NCBI RefSeq assembly: GCF_024508275.1
Contig: NZ_CP101989.1
Coordinates: forward strand, 930,001-994,000
Length of the DNA stretch: 64,000 nt
DNA from: Cellulomonas wangsupingiae
Lineage (GTDB): Bacteria > Actinomycetota > Actinomycetes > Actinomycetales > Cellulomonadaceae
Direction of reading: 5' to 3'
The notes under the pieces are model-generated. The model searched no databases. It had not been told where the DNA came from and was given only the letters and a program-made list of their open reading frames with translations. Below, piece by piece: positions 18,320 through 26,509 of this stretch. How positions within the stretch are numbered: the stretch's first letter is position 1; every line of letters starts with the position of its first letter. The position numbers and the translations under genes are program-made.

Positions 18320-19849
18320 ATGACGCTCACCGCGGACCACGCGACGCACCGGTCGGACGACTCGCGCGACCGTCGCGGGAGGTCGCTGGAGCCGCGGCGG
18401 TCCTGGGCGTCGAGCCAGCCCTTCGTGCCCCGGTGGACGCCGGTGAACGCCGATCCCCGGGTCCGTCGGGCGTCCTGGCGGGTCGCCGGCACGCGGTACC
18501 TCGTCGGCGCCGTCGCCTCGGACCTGGTGGTGGCCTTCATCGTCTGCCTCGCCGTCCTCTCGGGACCCTACGCACCGGGCGAGGCGGCGGGGTGGGCGGC
18601 GGCGGCCGGGGTGGGCTTCGTGCTGCTGGTGGGCATCCTCGGGGGCTACCGGCTGGCGCAGGTCGCGGACGGACCCGCCGAGTTCCAGGCGGTGCTGCGC
18701 GGTGCGCTCGGGCTGGTCCTCGTGCTCATGGTGCTCGGCTACGTCCTGCAGATCCCCGTGCCACGCAGCTACGTCCTCGTCGGGGTGCCGGTCACCGCCC
18801 TGCTCACCTGGGTCGTGCGGCACGTGCTGCGCCGTCAGCTCCACCGCCTGCGGCGGTCCGGCTCGGCGATGATGCGCACGGTGGTCGTCGGCGACGTCAC
18901 CTCCGCGGCGCGCGTCGTGCGGGACATCTCCGCGGCGCCGCACCACGGCTACCGCATCGACGGGGTGTGCGTCCCCTCGATCGACGACGCCCGGCGGGTG
19001 GCCGGGCGTCCGGTCCTCGGGGCGGTCGCGGACGTCGTCCAGGTGGTCGCGGACCGCGCGGCCGACGTCGTCCTCGTCACCGGCTCGTACCTCGGCGGCG
19101 ACGCGCTGCGTCGGCTGTCGTGGGCGCTGTCGCGTGCCGGCGCGCAGCTGGTCGTCGTGCCGGACATCGTCGAGGTCGCCGGTCCCCGGATGACGGTCCG
19201 TCCGACCGCGGGACTGTCCCTGCTGCAGGTCGAGGTCGGTGTGCCGCGTCCGCGCCTGGTGCTCAAGCAGGTGATGGACGTGTCGATCGCGAGCGTCGGC
19301 CTCGTCGTGCTCGCCCCGGTGCTCGCGCTGGCCGCGCTGGCGGTCGCGGCGACGTCACCCGGCGGCGCGATCTACCGGCAGGTGCGGGTCGGGCAGGACG
19401 GCGTCACGTTCACCATGTACAAGCTGCGGACCATGTACCGGGACGCCGACGAGCGCCGCGCCGCGCTCCTGGCCAGCGGCACCCACGACGGGGTCCTGTT
19501 CAAGATGGTCGACGACCCGCGTGTCACCCCCGTGGGTCGCCTGCTGCGCCGCCTGTCGCTCGACGAGCTGCCGCAGCTCTACAACATCGTCAAGGGGGAC
19601 ATGGCGCTCGTCGGTCCGCGACCCCCGCTGCTGGAGGAGGTCGAGGCCTACGACGACCCCGTGCAGCGGCGCCTGCACGTCAAGCCCGGCCTCACCGGCC
19701 TGTGGCAGGTCAGCGGTCGGTCCGACCTCGACTGGGACGAGTCCGTGCGGCTCGACCTGCGGTACGTCGACAACTGGTCCGTCGCGATGGACCTGATGAT
19801 CCTGTGGAAGACCGCGCGCGCGGTGGTCACGGGAGCAGGGGCGTACTGA
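18320..19849 (+). CDS. Polyprenyl glycosylphosphotransferase (EPS chain initiation)
   Basis: A 509-residue membrane enzyme that would move a sugar-1-phosphate from a nucleotide sugar to undecaprenyl phosphate, starting the EPS repeat. The N-terminal half has about four membrane helices (about residues 60-175) and a Rossmann-like domain (about 190-300, VVVGDVTSAARVVRDI). The C-terminal catalytic domain (about 310-509) has the re-entrant helix, KLRTMYRDAD, the catalytic Asp-Glu in SLDELPQLYNI, and KGDMALVGPRPPL. It is the first gene of the locus, behind an EPS-type promoter. The sugar transferred is unknown. Confidence 0.95.
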   Translation: MTLTADHATHRSDDSRDRRGRSLEPRRSWASSQPFVPRWTPVNADPRVRRASWRVAGTRYLVGAVASDLVVAFIVCLAVLSGPYAPGEAAGWAAAAGVGFVLLVGILGGYRLAQVADGPAEFQAVLRGALGLVLVLMVLGYVLQIPVPRSYVLVGVPVTALLTWVVRHVLRRQLHRLRRSGSAMMRTVVVGDVTSAARVVRDISAAPHHGYRIDGVCVPSIDDARRVAGRPVLGAVADVVQVVADRAADVVLVTGSYLGGDALRRLSWALSRAGAQLVVVPDIVEVAGPRMTVRPTAGLSLLQVEVGVPRPRLVLKQVMDVSIASVGLVVLAPVLALAALAVAATSPGGAIYRQVRVGQDGVTFTMYKLRTMYRDADERRAALLASGTHDGVLFKMVDDPRVTPVGRLLRRLSLDELPQLYNIVKGDMALVGPRPPLLEEVEAYDDPVQRRLHVKPGLTGLWQVSGRSDLDWDESVRLDLRYVDNWSVAMDLMILWKTARAVVTGAGAY

Positions 19850-19954
19850 CCGCAGGACCTGGCCGCGACGGGGACCGCACGCGTCGTCGTGGGTCAGCGC
19901 GGGCCCGTCGTGCAGCAGCCGGCCGTTCGCCGGTGTGACCGAGGAGGAGGGCGT

Positions 19955-21157
19955 GTGCCCCAGGCAGGCATGAGGTCGGCGTTGTCGGTGGCCATGGTGG
20001 GGACGCGCGGGGTCCCGGCCCGCTACGGGGGCTTCGAGACCGCCGTGGAGGAGGTCGGCTCCCGCCTCGCGGCACGGGGGCACGAGGTCCGGGTGTACTG
20101 CCGGGCGGCGGGCGACGATCCCGGCACCCACCTCGGCATGCAGCGGGTGGTGCTCCCCGCGCTGCGGAGGCGCTCGCTGGAGACGCTCAGCCACACGGCG
20201 CTGTCGGTGGCGCACCTCGCGGCGCGGCGCACCGACGTCGCCTTCGTCTTCAACGCGGCCAACTCCCCGCTCCTTCCGGTGCTGCGCGCGGCCCGGGTGC
20301 CCGTGGCGACCCACGTCGACGGGCTGGAGTGGCAGCGGTCGAAGTGGGGGCCGACAGGTCGGCGCTACTACCGGGGCGCCGAGGCGCTCGCGGTGCGGTG
20401 GTCCGACGCGCTGATCGCGGATGCGCAGGGCATCGCCGACTACTACCGCGAGGAGTTCGGGGCGCCGACGACGCTCCTGACCTACGGGGCGCCTCTCCTC
20501 CTCGACCCGCCGGCCGACCGGCTGGCGGACGTCGACGTCACGCCCGGCGGCTACCACCTGGTGGTCGCGCGCTTCGAGCCGGAGAACCACGTGCACCTCG
20601 CGGTCGAGGGCTACGTCCGCTCGGGGGCGCGGCTGCCCCTCGTGGTGGTCGGTTCCGCGCCGTACGCCGACGAGTACACCGCGCGGGTCCACGCCCTCGC
20701 CGACGGCGACCCGCGCGTGCGGTTCCTCGGTGGTGTGTGGGACGGCGAGCTGCTCGACCAGCTCTACGCCCACACCGCGAGCTACCTGCACGGCCACTCG
20801 GTCGGCGGGACCAACCCGTCGCTGCTGCGGGCGATCGGCGCCGGTGCGCCGACGATCGCCTACGACGTGTCCTTCAACCGTGAGGTGCTCGGCGCCGCGG
20901 GGCGGTACGCGTCGGGTGCGGCCGAGATCTCCCGGCACCTCGAGGACGTCGAGGCGCACCCGCAGGAGGCGCGCGCCGACGGGGCGGCGCTGCAGCTGCG
21001 GGCACGCGACTACGACTGGGACCGGGTGGCCGACGGTTACGAGGACCTCGCGCACCGGTTGCGGGCACGCGACGCACCGGGCCCGCAGCGCGCGCGCCGC
21101 CGTCGACCGGAGCCGGCTCCGGGCCGGGACGCCGAGCCCGAGGCGGTGACGGTGTGA
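19955..21157 (+). CDS. Glycosyltransferase, GT4/DUF1972 rhamnosyltransferase-like
   Basis: A 400-residue GT-B fold glycosyltransferase. The N-terminal VAMVGTRGVPARYGGFETAV is the DUF1972 signature found in EPS rhamnosyltransferases. The C-terminal half (HLVVARFEPENHVHLAVEGY, SVGGTNPSLLRAIGAGAPTI) holds the nucleotide-sugar site with the conserved E/N-P-S-L-L segment. The GTG at 19955 is preferred because AGGAGG lies 7 nt upstream. The stop overlaps the next start (GTGA). It probably adds the second or third sugar to the lipid-linked EPS intermediate in the cytoplasm. Confidence 0.9.
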   Translation: MPQAGMRSALSVAMVGTRGVPARYGGFETAVEEVGSRLAARGHEVRVYCRAAGDDPGTHLGMQRVVLPALRRRSLETLSHTALSVAHLAARRTDVAFVFNAANSPLLPVLRAARVPVATHVDGLEWQRSKWGPTGRRYYRGAEALAVRWSDALIADAQGIADYYREEFGAPTTLLTYGAPLLLDPPADRLADVDVTPGGYHLVVARFEPENHVHLAVEGYVRSGARLPLVVVGSAPYADEYTARVHALADGDPRVRFLGGVWDGELLDQLYAHTASYLHGHSVGGTNPSLLRAIGAGAPTIAYDVSFNREVLGAAGRYASGAAEISRHLEDVEAHPQEARADGAALQLRARDYDWDRVADGYEDLAHRLRARDAPGPQRARRRRPEPAPGRDAEPEAVTV

Positions 21158-21897
21158 GCCGGTCGTACCGGGAGACGCTCGACGCGCTCGCGTCCGCGCA
21201 GAAGGGTGCGGCGCGGTCCGCGCCCGCGTACTCGCGTTTCGTGAACAGGCGGCTCGGCCGGCTGCTGGCCGCGTGGGCGCACTCCGTCGGTCTGACGCCC
21301 AACCAGGTCACCGGCCTCAGCGCGCTGGCGACGTTCGTCGGGATCGCGCTGCTGGCGGCGCTGCCGCCGTCGTGGCCGCTCGGGGTGGCGGTCGCGCTCC
21401 TGCTGGCGCTCGGGTACGCGCTGGACTCCGCCGACGGTCAGGTGGCGCGGCTCACCGGCACCGGGTCGCGCGCCGGCGAGTGGCTCGACCACGTCGTCGA
21501 CGCGACGAAGATCTCGGCGCTCCCGCTGGCGCTGCTCGTCGGGCTCTACCGCAGCGACGCCGCGCCCGAGTCCTGGCTCCTCGTGCCGCTCGTGCACGCG
21601 GTGGCGGGGCCGGTGTACTTCTTCGGCATGATCCTCACGGAGCAGATGCGCGCGGCGACGGGCGTGCGCAGCACGGCCCGGGTGGGCGGTCGCGCCCCCT
21701 GGCTGAGGTCCGTTCTGGGGCTTCCGACGGATTATGGGACTTTGTGCCTTTCCTTCCTCCTGCTCGGCGGAGGCACACTCTTCTTGGTGGTCTACTCCGC
21801 GATCGTGGCGGCCACGGTCCTGGTGGCTGCAGCAGCCGCCGTCACGTGGTACCGCGAGCTGGCGCGGCTCGGGACGTCCGAGGCCGCGAGCGCCTGA
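21154..21897 (+). CDS. CDP-alcohol phosphatidyltransferase-family membrane protein
   Basis: A 247-residue protein with six or so membrane helices. It carries the full catalytic motif of the family: D-S-A-D-G-Q-V-A-R, then G, D and D at the right spacing (EWLDHVVD), which binds two metal ions and CDP. Such enzymes displace CMP with an alcohol or sugar hydroxyl. Inside an EPS locus with a TagD-like cytidylyltransferase at its far end (48678), it may attach a phospho-alcohol to the polymer or a lipid carrier. That is inference, and phospholipid synthesis remains an alternative. A short stretch near 21729-21745 uses codons rare for this genome (GAT TAT ACT TTG). Confidence 0.88.
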   Translation: MSRSYRETLDALASAQKGAARSAPAYSRFVNRRLGRLLAAWAHSVGLTPNQVTGLSALATFVGIALLAALPPSWPLGVAVALLLALGYALDSADGQVARLTGTGSRAGEWLDHVVDATKISALPLALLVGLYRSDAAPESWLLVPLVHAVAGPVYFFGMILTEQMRAATGVRSTARVGGRAPWLRSVLGLPTDYGTLCLSFLLLGGGTLFLVVYSAIVAATVLVAAAAAVTWYRELARLGTSEAASA

Positions 21898-21947
21898 GAA
21901 CGGCAGGGCGCCGGGCGTGCGCCGGCGCGGAGCCCCCGGTCGACGCA

Positions 21948-21963
21948 TGTGACGTACGTCGCA
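21948..21963. promoter_or_regulatory. CRP-like site upstream of beta-helix gene 1
   Basis: TGTGACGTACGTCGCA matches the CRP/GlxR consensus TGTGA-N6-TCACA except for one base. It lies 227 nt before the first beta-helix gene and 54 nt before a GGGTGAT element (from 22001). The second copy of the gene has the same layout. Confidence 0.45.
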
Positions 21964-22174
21964 CGCGCCGGCGCGCGCCCGTGCGCCCTCAGGGCCGGGC
22001 GGGTGATCCGGCGTGTCAGCGCACCGTGCCGCCGGGGGCGCCGCCGAGCAGGAAGGTCGAGCGACGCGTGCCCTGACGACGCGGGCATCGCGGTGACGGC
22101 ACGGGCTGCGACGATCTCCCCGCTCCGGGTGGACCGCGGTCAGGAAACCGTGTCGATCTGGAGGACAGCGCCTC

Positions 22175-23443
22175 ATGTCTTTCCGCATCCATGCCATCCG
22201 CACCGTGCTCGTCGGGTTCCTCGTCGCCGCCCTGACCGTGGTGGCGGCCACGTTGTCGCCGTCGGCGCTCGCTGCCGACGGTCTGACGTGGAGGGAGACG
22301 AACACGCGCATCCTCGACCACCAGGTGGTCACACCGGGTCAGCCGGTGAAGGTCGCACTGCCGGTGCCGTCCCGCGCCGTCCAGGCCAAGCTCGTCGTCG
22401 CCGCGCAGGGCTCGGCGCGGCCCAGCCGTGTGTCGGTCTGCCCCGGCGGCACCATGACGGCCGAGTGCAAGGCGAACCCCGTGCTCACGACGCCTGTCCA
22501 GAACGTCGCCTACGCGCACATCACGCTCGACATCACGAACGCCGACCGCAAGGTGACCGTCGACGTCACGGACGCCAGCACGACCGTGACCCTCAAGCTC
22601 GCCAGCTGGGCCTCCGGCAGCACGTCGCCGGCGCCCGAGGTCACGCCCCCGGGGCCCGGGAACACCGGTGTGCCCGCAGGGACGAAGCTCACCGTGCGCG
22701 AGGGTGACCTGATGGTCGACACCCCGAACGCCGTGATCGACTCGATGGAGATCCGCGGGATCGTGCGGGTGCGCACCACGGGTGTCGTCATCAAGAACTC
22801 GCTCATCACCGGTCGCCGGCTCGACAGCTCGCTCTCGCTGATCTACGTCAACCCCGGCGCGAGCGTGACGGTCGAGGACTCCGAGCTGTACGCGAAGGAC
22901 GAGACGCCGCACGTGCGCGGCATCATCGGCAGCAACTTCACGCTGCGCCGCGTGAACATGCACCACGTCATCGACCACATGGCGATCACGGGTGACAACG
23001 TCCTCGTCGAGAGCTCGTGGCTGCACGACAACCTGTACTACGAGCAGGACCCGTACTACAACGGGACGCCGACGCACGACGACAACGCGCAGATCGCGGT
23101 CGGCAGCAACATCACCTTCCGCGGCAACACCCTCGAGGGCACGCACAACGCGGCGATCCAGGTCACCCAGGACCGCGGCGCGGTCAGCAACCTGACCCTC
23201 GAGGGCAACTGGATCAGCAACGGTGCGTGCTCGGTGAACCTCGCGCAGAACAAGTGGGGCCCGGTCAAGAACGTCGTCCTCACGAACAACGTGTTCACCC
23301 GGACCCAGAAGTACGACGGGTGCGCGATCATCGCCGACTACCCGACCGTTCCCGAGGTGAGGCTCAGCGGGAACACCTGGCCCGACGGCACTCCCGTCAC
23401 CTCCATCCAGGGTCGTGAGGTCGGTCAGAAGGGTGGGTCCTGA
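22175..23443 (+). CDS. Secreted right-handed beta-helix protein (copy 1)
   Basis: A 422-residue exported protein. A signal peptide covers residues 1-34 (charged start, hydrophobic VLVGFLVAALTVVAATL, cleavage after ALA). A beta-sandwich-like domain (35-148) and a short Pro-rich linker (about 150-165) lead to a right-handed parallel beta-helix (about 166-405) with repeated strands such as NVLVESSWLH, NITFRGNTLE and NLTLEGNWIS. The surface patch H-H-V-I-D-H and PTHDDNAQI is shared with copy 2. Beta-helix folds in EPS loci are often lyases, depolymerases or epimerases, but no catalytic residues can be assigned. Copy 2 follows 365 nt downstream. Confidence 0.85.
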   Translation: MSFRIHAIRTVLVGFLVAALTVVAATLSPSALAADGLTWRETNTRILDHQVVTPGQPVKVALPVPSRAVQAKLVVAAQGSARPSRVSVCPGGTMTAECKANPVLTTPVQNVAYAHITLDITNADRKVTVDVTDASTTVTLKLASWASGSTSPAPEVTPPGPGNTGVPAGTKLTVREGDLMVDTPNAVIDSMEIRGIVRVRTTGVVIKNSLITGRRLDSSLSLIYVNPGASVTVEDSELYAKDETPHVRGIIGSNFTLRRVNMHHVIDHMAITGDNVLVESSWLHDNLYYEQDPYYNGTPTHDDNAQIAVGSNITFRGNTLEGTHNAAIQVTQDRGAVSNLTLEGNWISNGACSVNLAQNKWGPVKNVVLTNNVFTRTQKYDGCAIIADYPTVPEVRLSGNTWPDGTPVTSIQGREVGQKGGS

Positions 23444-23469
23444 CCTCCCGACCGTCATCCCGGTCCCGG

Positions 23470-23508
23470 GCCGTCGCACGGCCGCGCTCGGCGTGGCCGT
23501 GCGACGGC
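23470..23508. terminator. Hairpin terminator after beta-helix gene 1
   Basis: A perfect 14-bp stem, GCCGTCGCACGGCC (23470-23483) with GGCCGTGCGACGGC (23495-23508), and an 11-nt loop, beginning 27 nt after the stop codon. Confidence 0.75.
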
Positions 23509-23808
23509 GTGCGTCCGGCGCAAGGGACGGCGCCGGGCCGCGCAGGCGGGCGCGGGCGCCCGGTGCGGCCAAGTGTGAGGCAACTCACACTCCGACTCCC
23601 ACGCTCGGGTGACCGACTGCGCCGACCGGGTGATACGCCACGTCAGCGCGCACGGCGGCGAGTCGGGGCGGCCGCGCGGCCGGGCCGCCCGACGCCCCGT
23701 CCTGATCGTCCGTTCAATGGGGGTGTCCCACCTTCTGCCCGATTCCCCTAGGCTCCCCGGAGGCCGCCGCCGGTCACCCCGTGTCGACGATCAAGGGATC
23801 CGTACCCC
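23509..23808 (+). promoter_or_regulatory. Intergenic region between the beta-helix genes: CRP-like site, GGTGA repeats, -10
   Basis: After the terminator there is no coding signal. TGTGAGGCAACTCACA (23574-23589) is a perfect CRP/GlxR consensus, extended to 8-bp arms by AGTGTGAG/CTCACACT. GGTGAC (23608) and GGTGAT (23629) follow, 21 nt apart, the same spacing as the two GGTGAA copies at 35.6 kb. TAGGCT (23749-23754) is the likely -10, 55 nt before the ATG. The order CRP-like site, about 55 nt, GGTGAT is the same as upstream of copy 1. Confidence 0.55.
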
Positions 23809-25278
23809 ATGCCCCTCCGCATCCGCATCACGCGCACCGCCCTCGTGGTGCTCCTCGTGGCAGCGCTGACCGTCGTCGCCTCGGCGCTGCAGGCGCAGAC
23901 GTCCGCCGCGGCACCGACGACGTGGCAGACGGTCGACGTCCGGCTGCTGGACCATCGGGTGGTGAAGCCGGGCGAGAGCGTCACGGTGTCGCTCCCGGTG
24001 CCCTCGTCGGCCACCCACGCGAAGCTGGTCGTCGCAGGGCAGCTGTCCTGGCGGCCCAGCAAGGTCTCGGTCTGCCCGGGCTCCGCCGCGACCTCGCGGT
24101 GCACGGCGCGCCCCGCGCTGACGACACCCGTCAAGAAGGCGGCCTTCGCGCACGTGACCGTCGACCTCGCGGGTGCCGGGCGCAAGGTCACGGTCCACAA
24201 CTCGAGCGCGAGCACGAGCGTGACCATCCGGCTCGCGAGCTGGGGGACCGCAGGGGCGGGTGCCGTGCCGACGCCCACGCCCACGCCCACGCCGACCGCG
24301 AAGCCGACGGCGACGGCGACGGCCCGGCCGACCGCCACGGCCACGCCGTCGGCCTCCGCGTCGCCCGTCCCGACGGTCGCGCCGGTCGCCTCCCCGACGC
24401 CGAGCCCCACGCGCGCGACACCCACGCCGAGCCCGACCGTGGTGGCGGCCCCCGCCGCGTCGCCCTCCACCAGCGGCCAGCCCGGGCCCGGCACCACCGG
24501 CGTCCCCGCCGGTACCCGGCTGAAGGTGCACGAGGGCGACCTGAAGATCACCCAGCCGAACACCGTGATCGACTCGCTCGAGGTCCGCGGCATCGTGTGG
24601 GTGCGGGCCCCGGGTGTCGTCATCAAGAACTCGCTGATCACCGGGCGCAAGCTCGACAGCTCGCTGTCGCTCGTGTACGCCGGTGACCCCGGGGTGAGCG
24701 TGACGATCGAGGACTCGGAGCTCTACGCCAAGGACCCGACGCCGCACGTGCGCGGCATCATCGGCAGCAACTTCACGTTGCGCCGCGTGAACATGCACCA
24801 CGTCATCGACCACATGGCGATCACGGGTGACAACGTCCTCGTCGAGAGCTCGTGGCTGCACGACACCCTGTACTACGACAACGACCCGTACTACGACGGG
24901 ACGCCGACGCACGACGACAACGCGCAGATCGCGATCGGCAACAACATCACCTTCCGCAAGAACACGCTGTCCGGCACGCACAACGCCGCCATCCAGGTCA
25001 CGCAGGACCGCGGCGTCGTGAGCAACCTGACGCTCGACGGCAACTGGATCAACGACGGTGCGTGCTCGGTCAACCTCGCCCAGAACAAGTGGGGCCCGGT
25101 GCAGGGCGTGGTCATCAAGAACAACGTGTTCACCCGCAGCCAGATCCACTCCGGCTGCGCGATCATCGCGGACAACCAGACGATCCCGCAGGTGTCCCTC
25201 AAGGGGAACGTCTGGTCGGACGGCAAGCCGGTGAGCTCGATCCAGGGCCGGGAGACCGGTCAGAAGGGCGGGTCCTGA
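23809..25278 (+). CDS. Secreted right-handed beta-helix protein (copy 2, Pro/Thr linker)
   Basis: A 489-residue paralogue of copy 1. It has a signal peptide (residues 1-36), the same N-terminal beta domain (WQTVDVRLLDHRVVKPGESV), then a long Pro/Thr/Ala-rich linker at about 153-231 that copy 1 lacks, then a beta-helix domain (about 232-475). The helix domains are nearly identical, also at DNA level around 22919-23125 and 24751-24957, while the N-terminal domains have drifted. This indicates a fairly recent duplication or gene conversion. The linker suggests a wall- or polymer-spanning form. No enzymatic residues can be named. Confidence 0.85.
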   Translation: MPLRIRITRTALVVLLVAALTVVASALQAQTSAAAPTTWQTVDVRLLDHRVVKPGESVTVSLPVPSSATHAKLVVAGQLSWRPSKVSVCPGSAATSRCTARPALTTPVKKAAFAHVTVDLAGAGRKVTVHNSSASTSVTIRLASWGTAGAGAVPTPTPTPTPTAKPTATATARPTATATPSASASPVPTVAPVASPTPSPTRATPTPSPTVVAAPAASPSTSGQPGPGTTGVPAGTRLKVHEGDLKITQPNTVIDSLEVRGIVWVRAPGVVIKNSLITGRKLDSSLSLVYAGDPGVSVTIEDSELYAKDPTPHVRGIIGSNFTLRRVNMHHVIDHMAITGDNVLVESSWLHDTLYYDNDPYYDGTPTHDDNAQIAIGNNITFRKNTLSGTHNAAIQVTQDRGVVSNLTLDGNWINDGACSVNLAQNKWGPVQGVVIKNNVFTRSQIHSGCAIIADNQTIPQVSLKGNVWSDGKPVSSIQGRETGQKGGS

Positions 25279-25283
25279 CCCAC

Positions 25284-25316
25284 CGGGCCGGGTCCGTCGG
25301 TGACGGACCCGGCCCG
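25284..25316. terminator. Hairpin terminator after beta-helix gene 2
   Basis: A perfect 15-bp stem, CGGGCCGGGTCCGTC (25284-25298) with GACGGACCCGGCCCG (25302-25316), and a 3-nt loop. It sits between convergent genes and can serve both strands. Confidence 0.75.
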
Positions 25317-25348
25317 CGGGCCGGCCGGTTCTCCGGCCGGCACGTCCC

Positions 25349-26509
25349 TCAGGCCGGTGCGGGTGCGGCGGCGGGTACGCCGACGAGCTCACGCAGCAGG
25401 CGCTGGACGTCGGCCGCGTAGCGGTCCGTGCCGAAGCGTGCCGCGGCGTCGCTCCGGCCGTCCGCCGCGAGCCGCTCGCGCAGCCCGGGGTCGTCGACGA
25501 GCCGGGCGACCGCCGCTGCGAGCGCGGCGGCGTCCCCGGGCTCCACGAGCAGCCCTGTGACGCCGTCGCGCACGATCTCGGCCAGGCCCTGCGTGCGGGA
25601 GGCCACGACCGGTCGTCGCGCGAGCAGCGCCTCGACCGCGGTGTTGCCGAACGGCTCGACGCGGGACGGGATGAGCACCACGTCGGCGTCGGCGAGCACG
25701 GGCCACGTGGGATGGACGAAGCCGAGGAGGTCGACGCGCCCGGCGAGGTCCGCGGCGGCGGCCCGCGCGCGCAGCTGCTCCTCGAACCACTCGTACCCCG
25801 GGAACGTCGAGCCCGCGACCCGCAGGCGCACGTCGCGGCCCTCGGCGGCCAGCAGGCCCACCGCGTCCAGCGCGACGTCGGTGCCCTTGCGGGGCGAGAG
25901 GCGGCCCACCAGTGCGAGGCGCAGCGGCCCGTCGTGCTCCCCGGAGGGCTGCGGTGCTGCCGGTGGCCCCGTCACGCCGTTGTGCACCACCTGCGCCCGT
26001 GCCGACAGCGAGCCGTACGCGGCACCCAGGGAGCGGCGGGCGGCCTCGCTGTTGGTGACGACCGTGCGGGCCAGGAGCACGGGTGCCGTGAGGAGGGCCG
26101 CCACGAGCCGGGGCAGGCCGTCCTCGGCCTCGTGGACGTGGCACAGCGCGGGCACCCGGGCGAGCCGCGCCGCCGCCAGCCACGTCGGCACCGTCACGGT
26201 GTTGACGTAGACGGCGTCGGCGCGCTCGCGGCGCAGCAGCCGGACGGTCTCGACCACGGCGCGCAGGGACCCCCAGGCGAGGCCGGGCAGCGCGCGCGGG
26301 CGCAGCAGCGACTTGCGCAGCACGGGGACGGGCGCCACGCGGACCCGTGCGCCGACGTCCGCCAGCCGCTCGACGAGCGGACCGCCGACGGGCAGCACGA
26401 CGAGCGCGTCCCAGCCGTCGGCCAGGGCGGCCCGGACGGACTCGACGAGCTGCAGGTCGGACCCGTAGAGCTCGGCCGACCCGTGGGCGACCACGAGGGT
26501 GCGGCTCAT
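25349..26509 (-). CDS. Glycosyltransferase, GT4 family
   Basis: A 386-residue GT-B glycosyltransferase. The N-terminal domain starts LVVAHGSAELYGSDLQLV. The C-terminal domain has ALVGRLSPRKGTDVALDAV and the donor-binding SRVEPFGNTAVEALLARRPVVAS with the E-x7-E type motif. The ATG at 26509 overlaps the stop of the preceding GT2 gene (ATGA), so the two are co-translated. Expected to add a hexose to the lipid-linked EPS unit in the cytoplasm; the sugar and linkage are unknown. Confidence 0.92.
   Translation of the reverse strand: MSRTLVVAHGSAELYGSDLQLVESVRAALADGWDALVVLPVGGPLVERLADVGARVRVAPVPVLRKSLLRPRALPGLAWGSLRAVVETVRLLRRERADAVYVNTVTVPTWLAAARLARVPALCHVHEAEDGLPRLVAALLTAPVLLARTVVTNSEAARRSLGAAYGSLSARAQVVHNGVTGPPAAPQPSGEHDGPLRLALVGRLSPRKGTDVALDAVGLLAAEGRDVRLRVAGSTFPGYEWFEEQLRARAAAADLAGRVDLLGFVHPTWPVLADADVVLIPSRVEPFGNTAVEALLARRPVVASRTQGLAEIVRDGVTGLLVEPGDAAALAAAVARLVDDPGLRERLAADGRSDAAARFGTDRYAADVQRLLRELVGVPAAAPAPA

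Noticed and set aside
22045..22175. An EPS-type -10 at the usual 43 nt from GGTGAT at 22002
   Set aside because: No TANNNT-like sequence lies at that distance, so the GGTGAT element before beta-helix gene 1 is not counted among the strong promoter sites.
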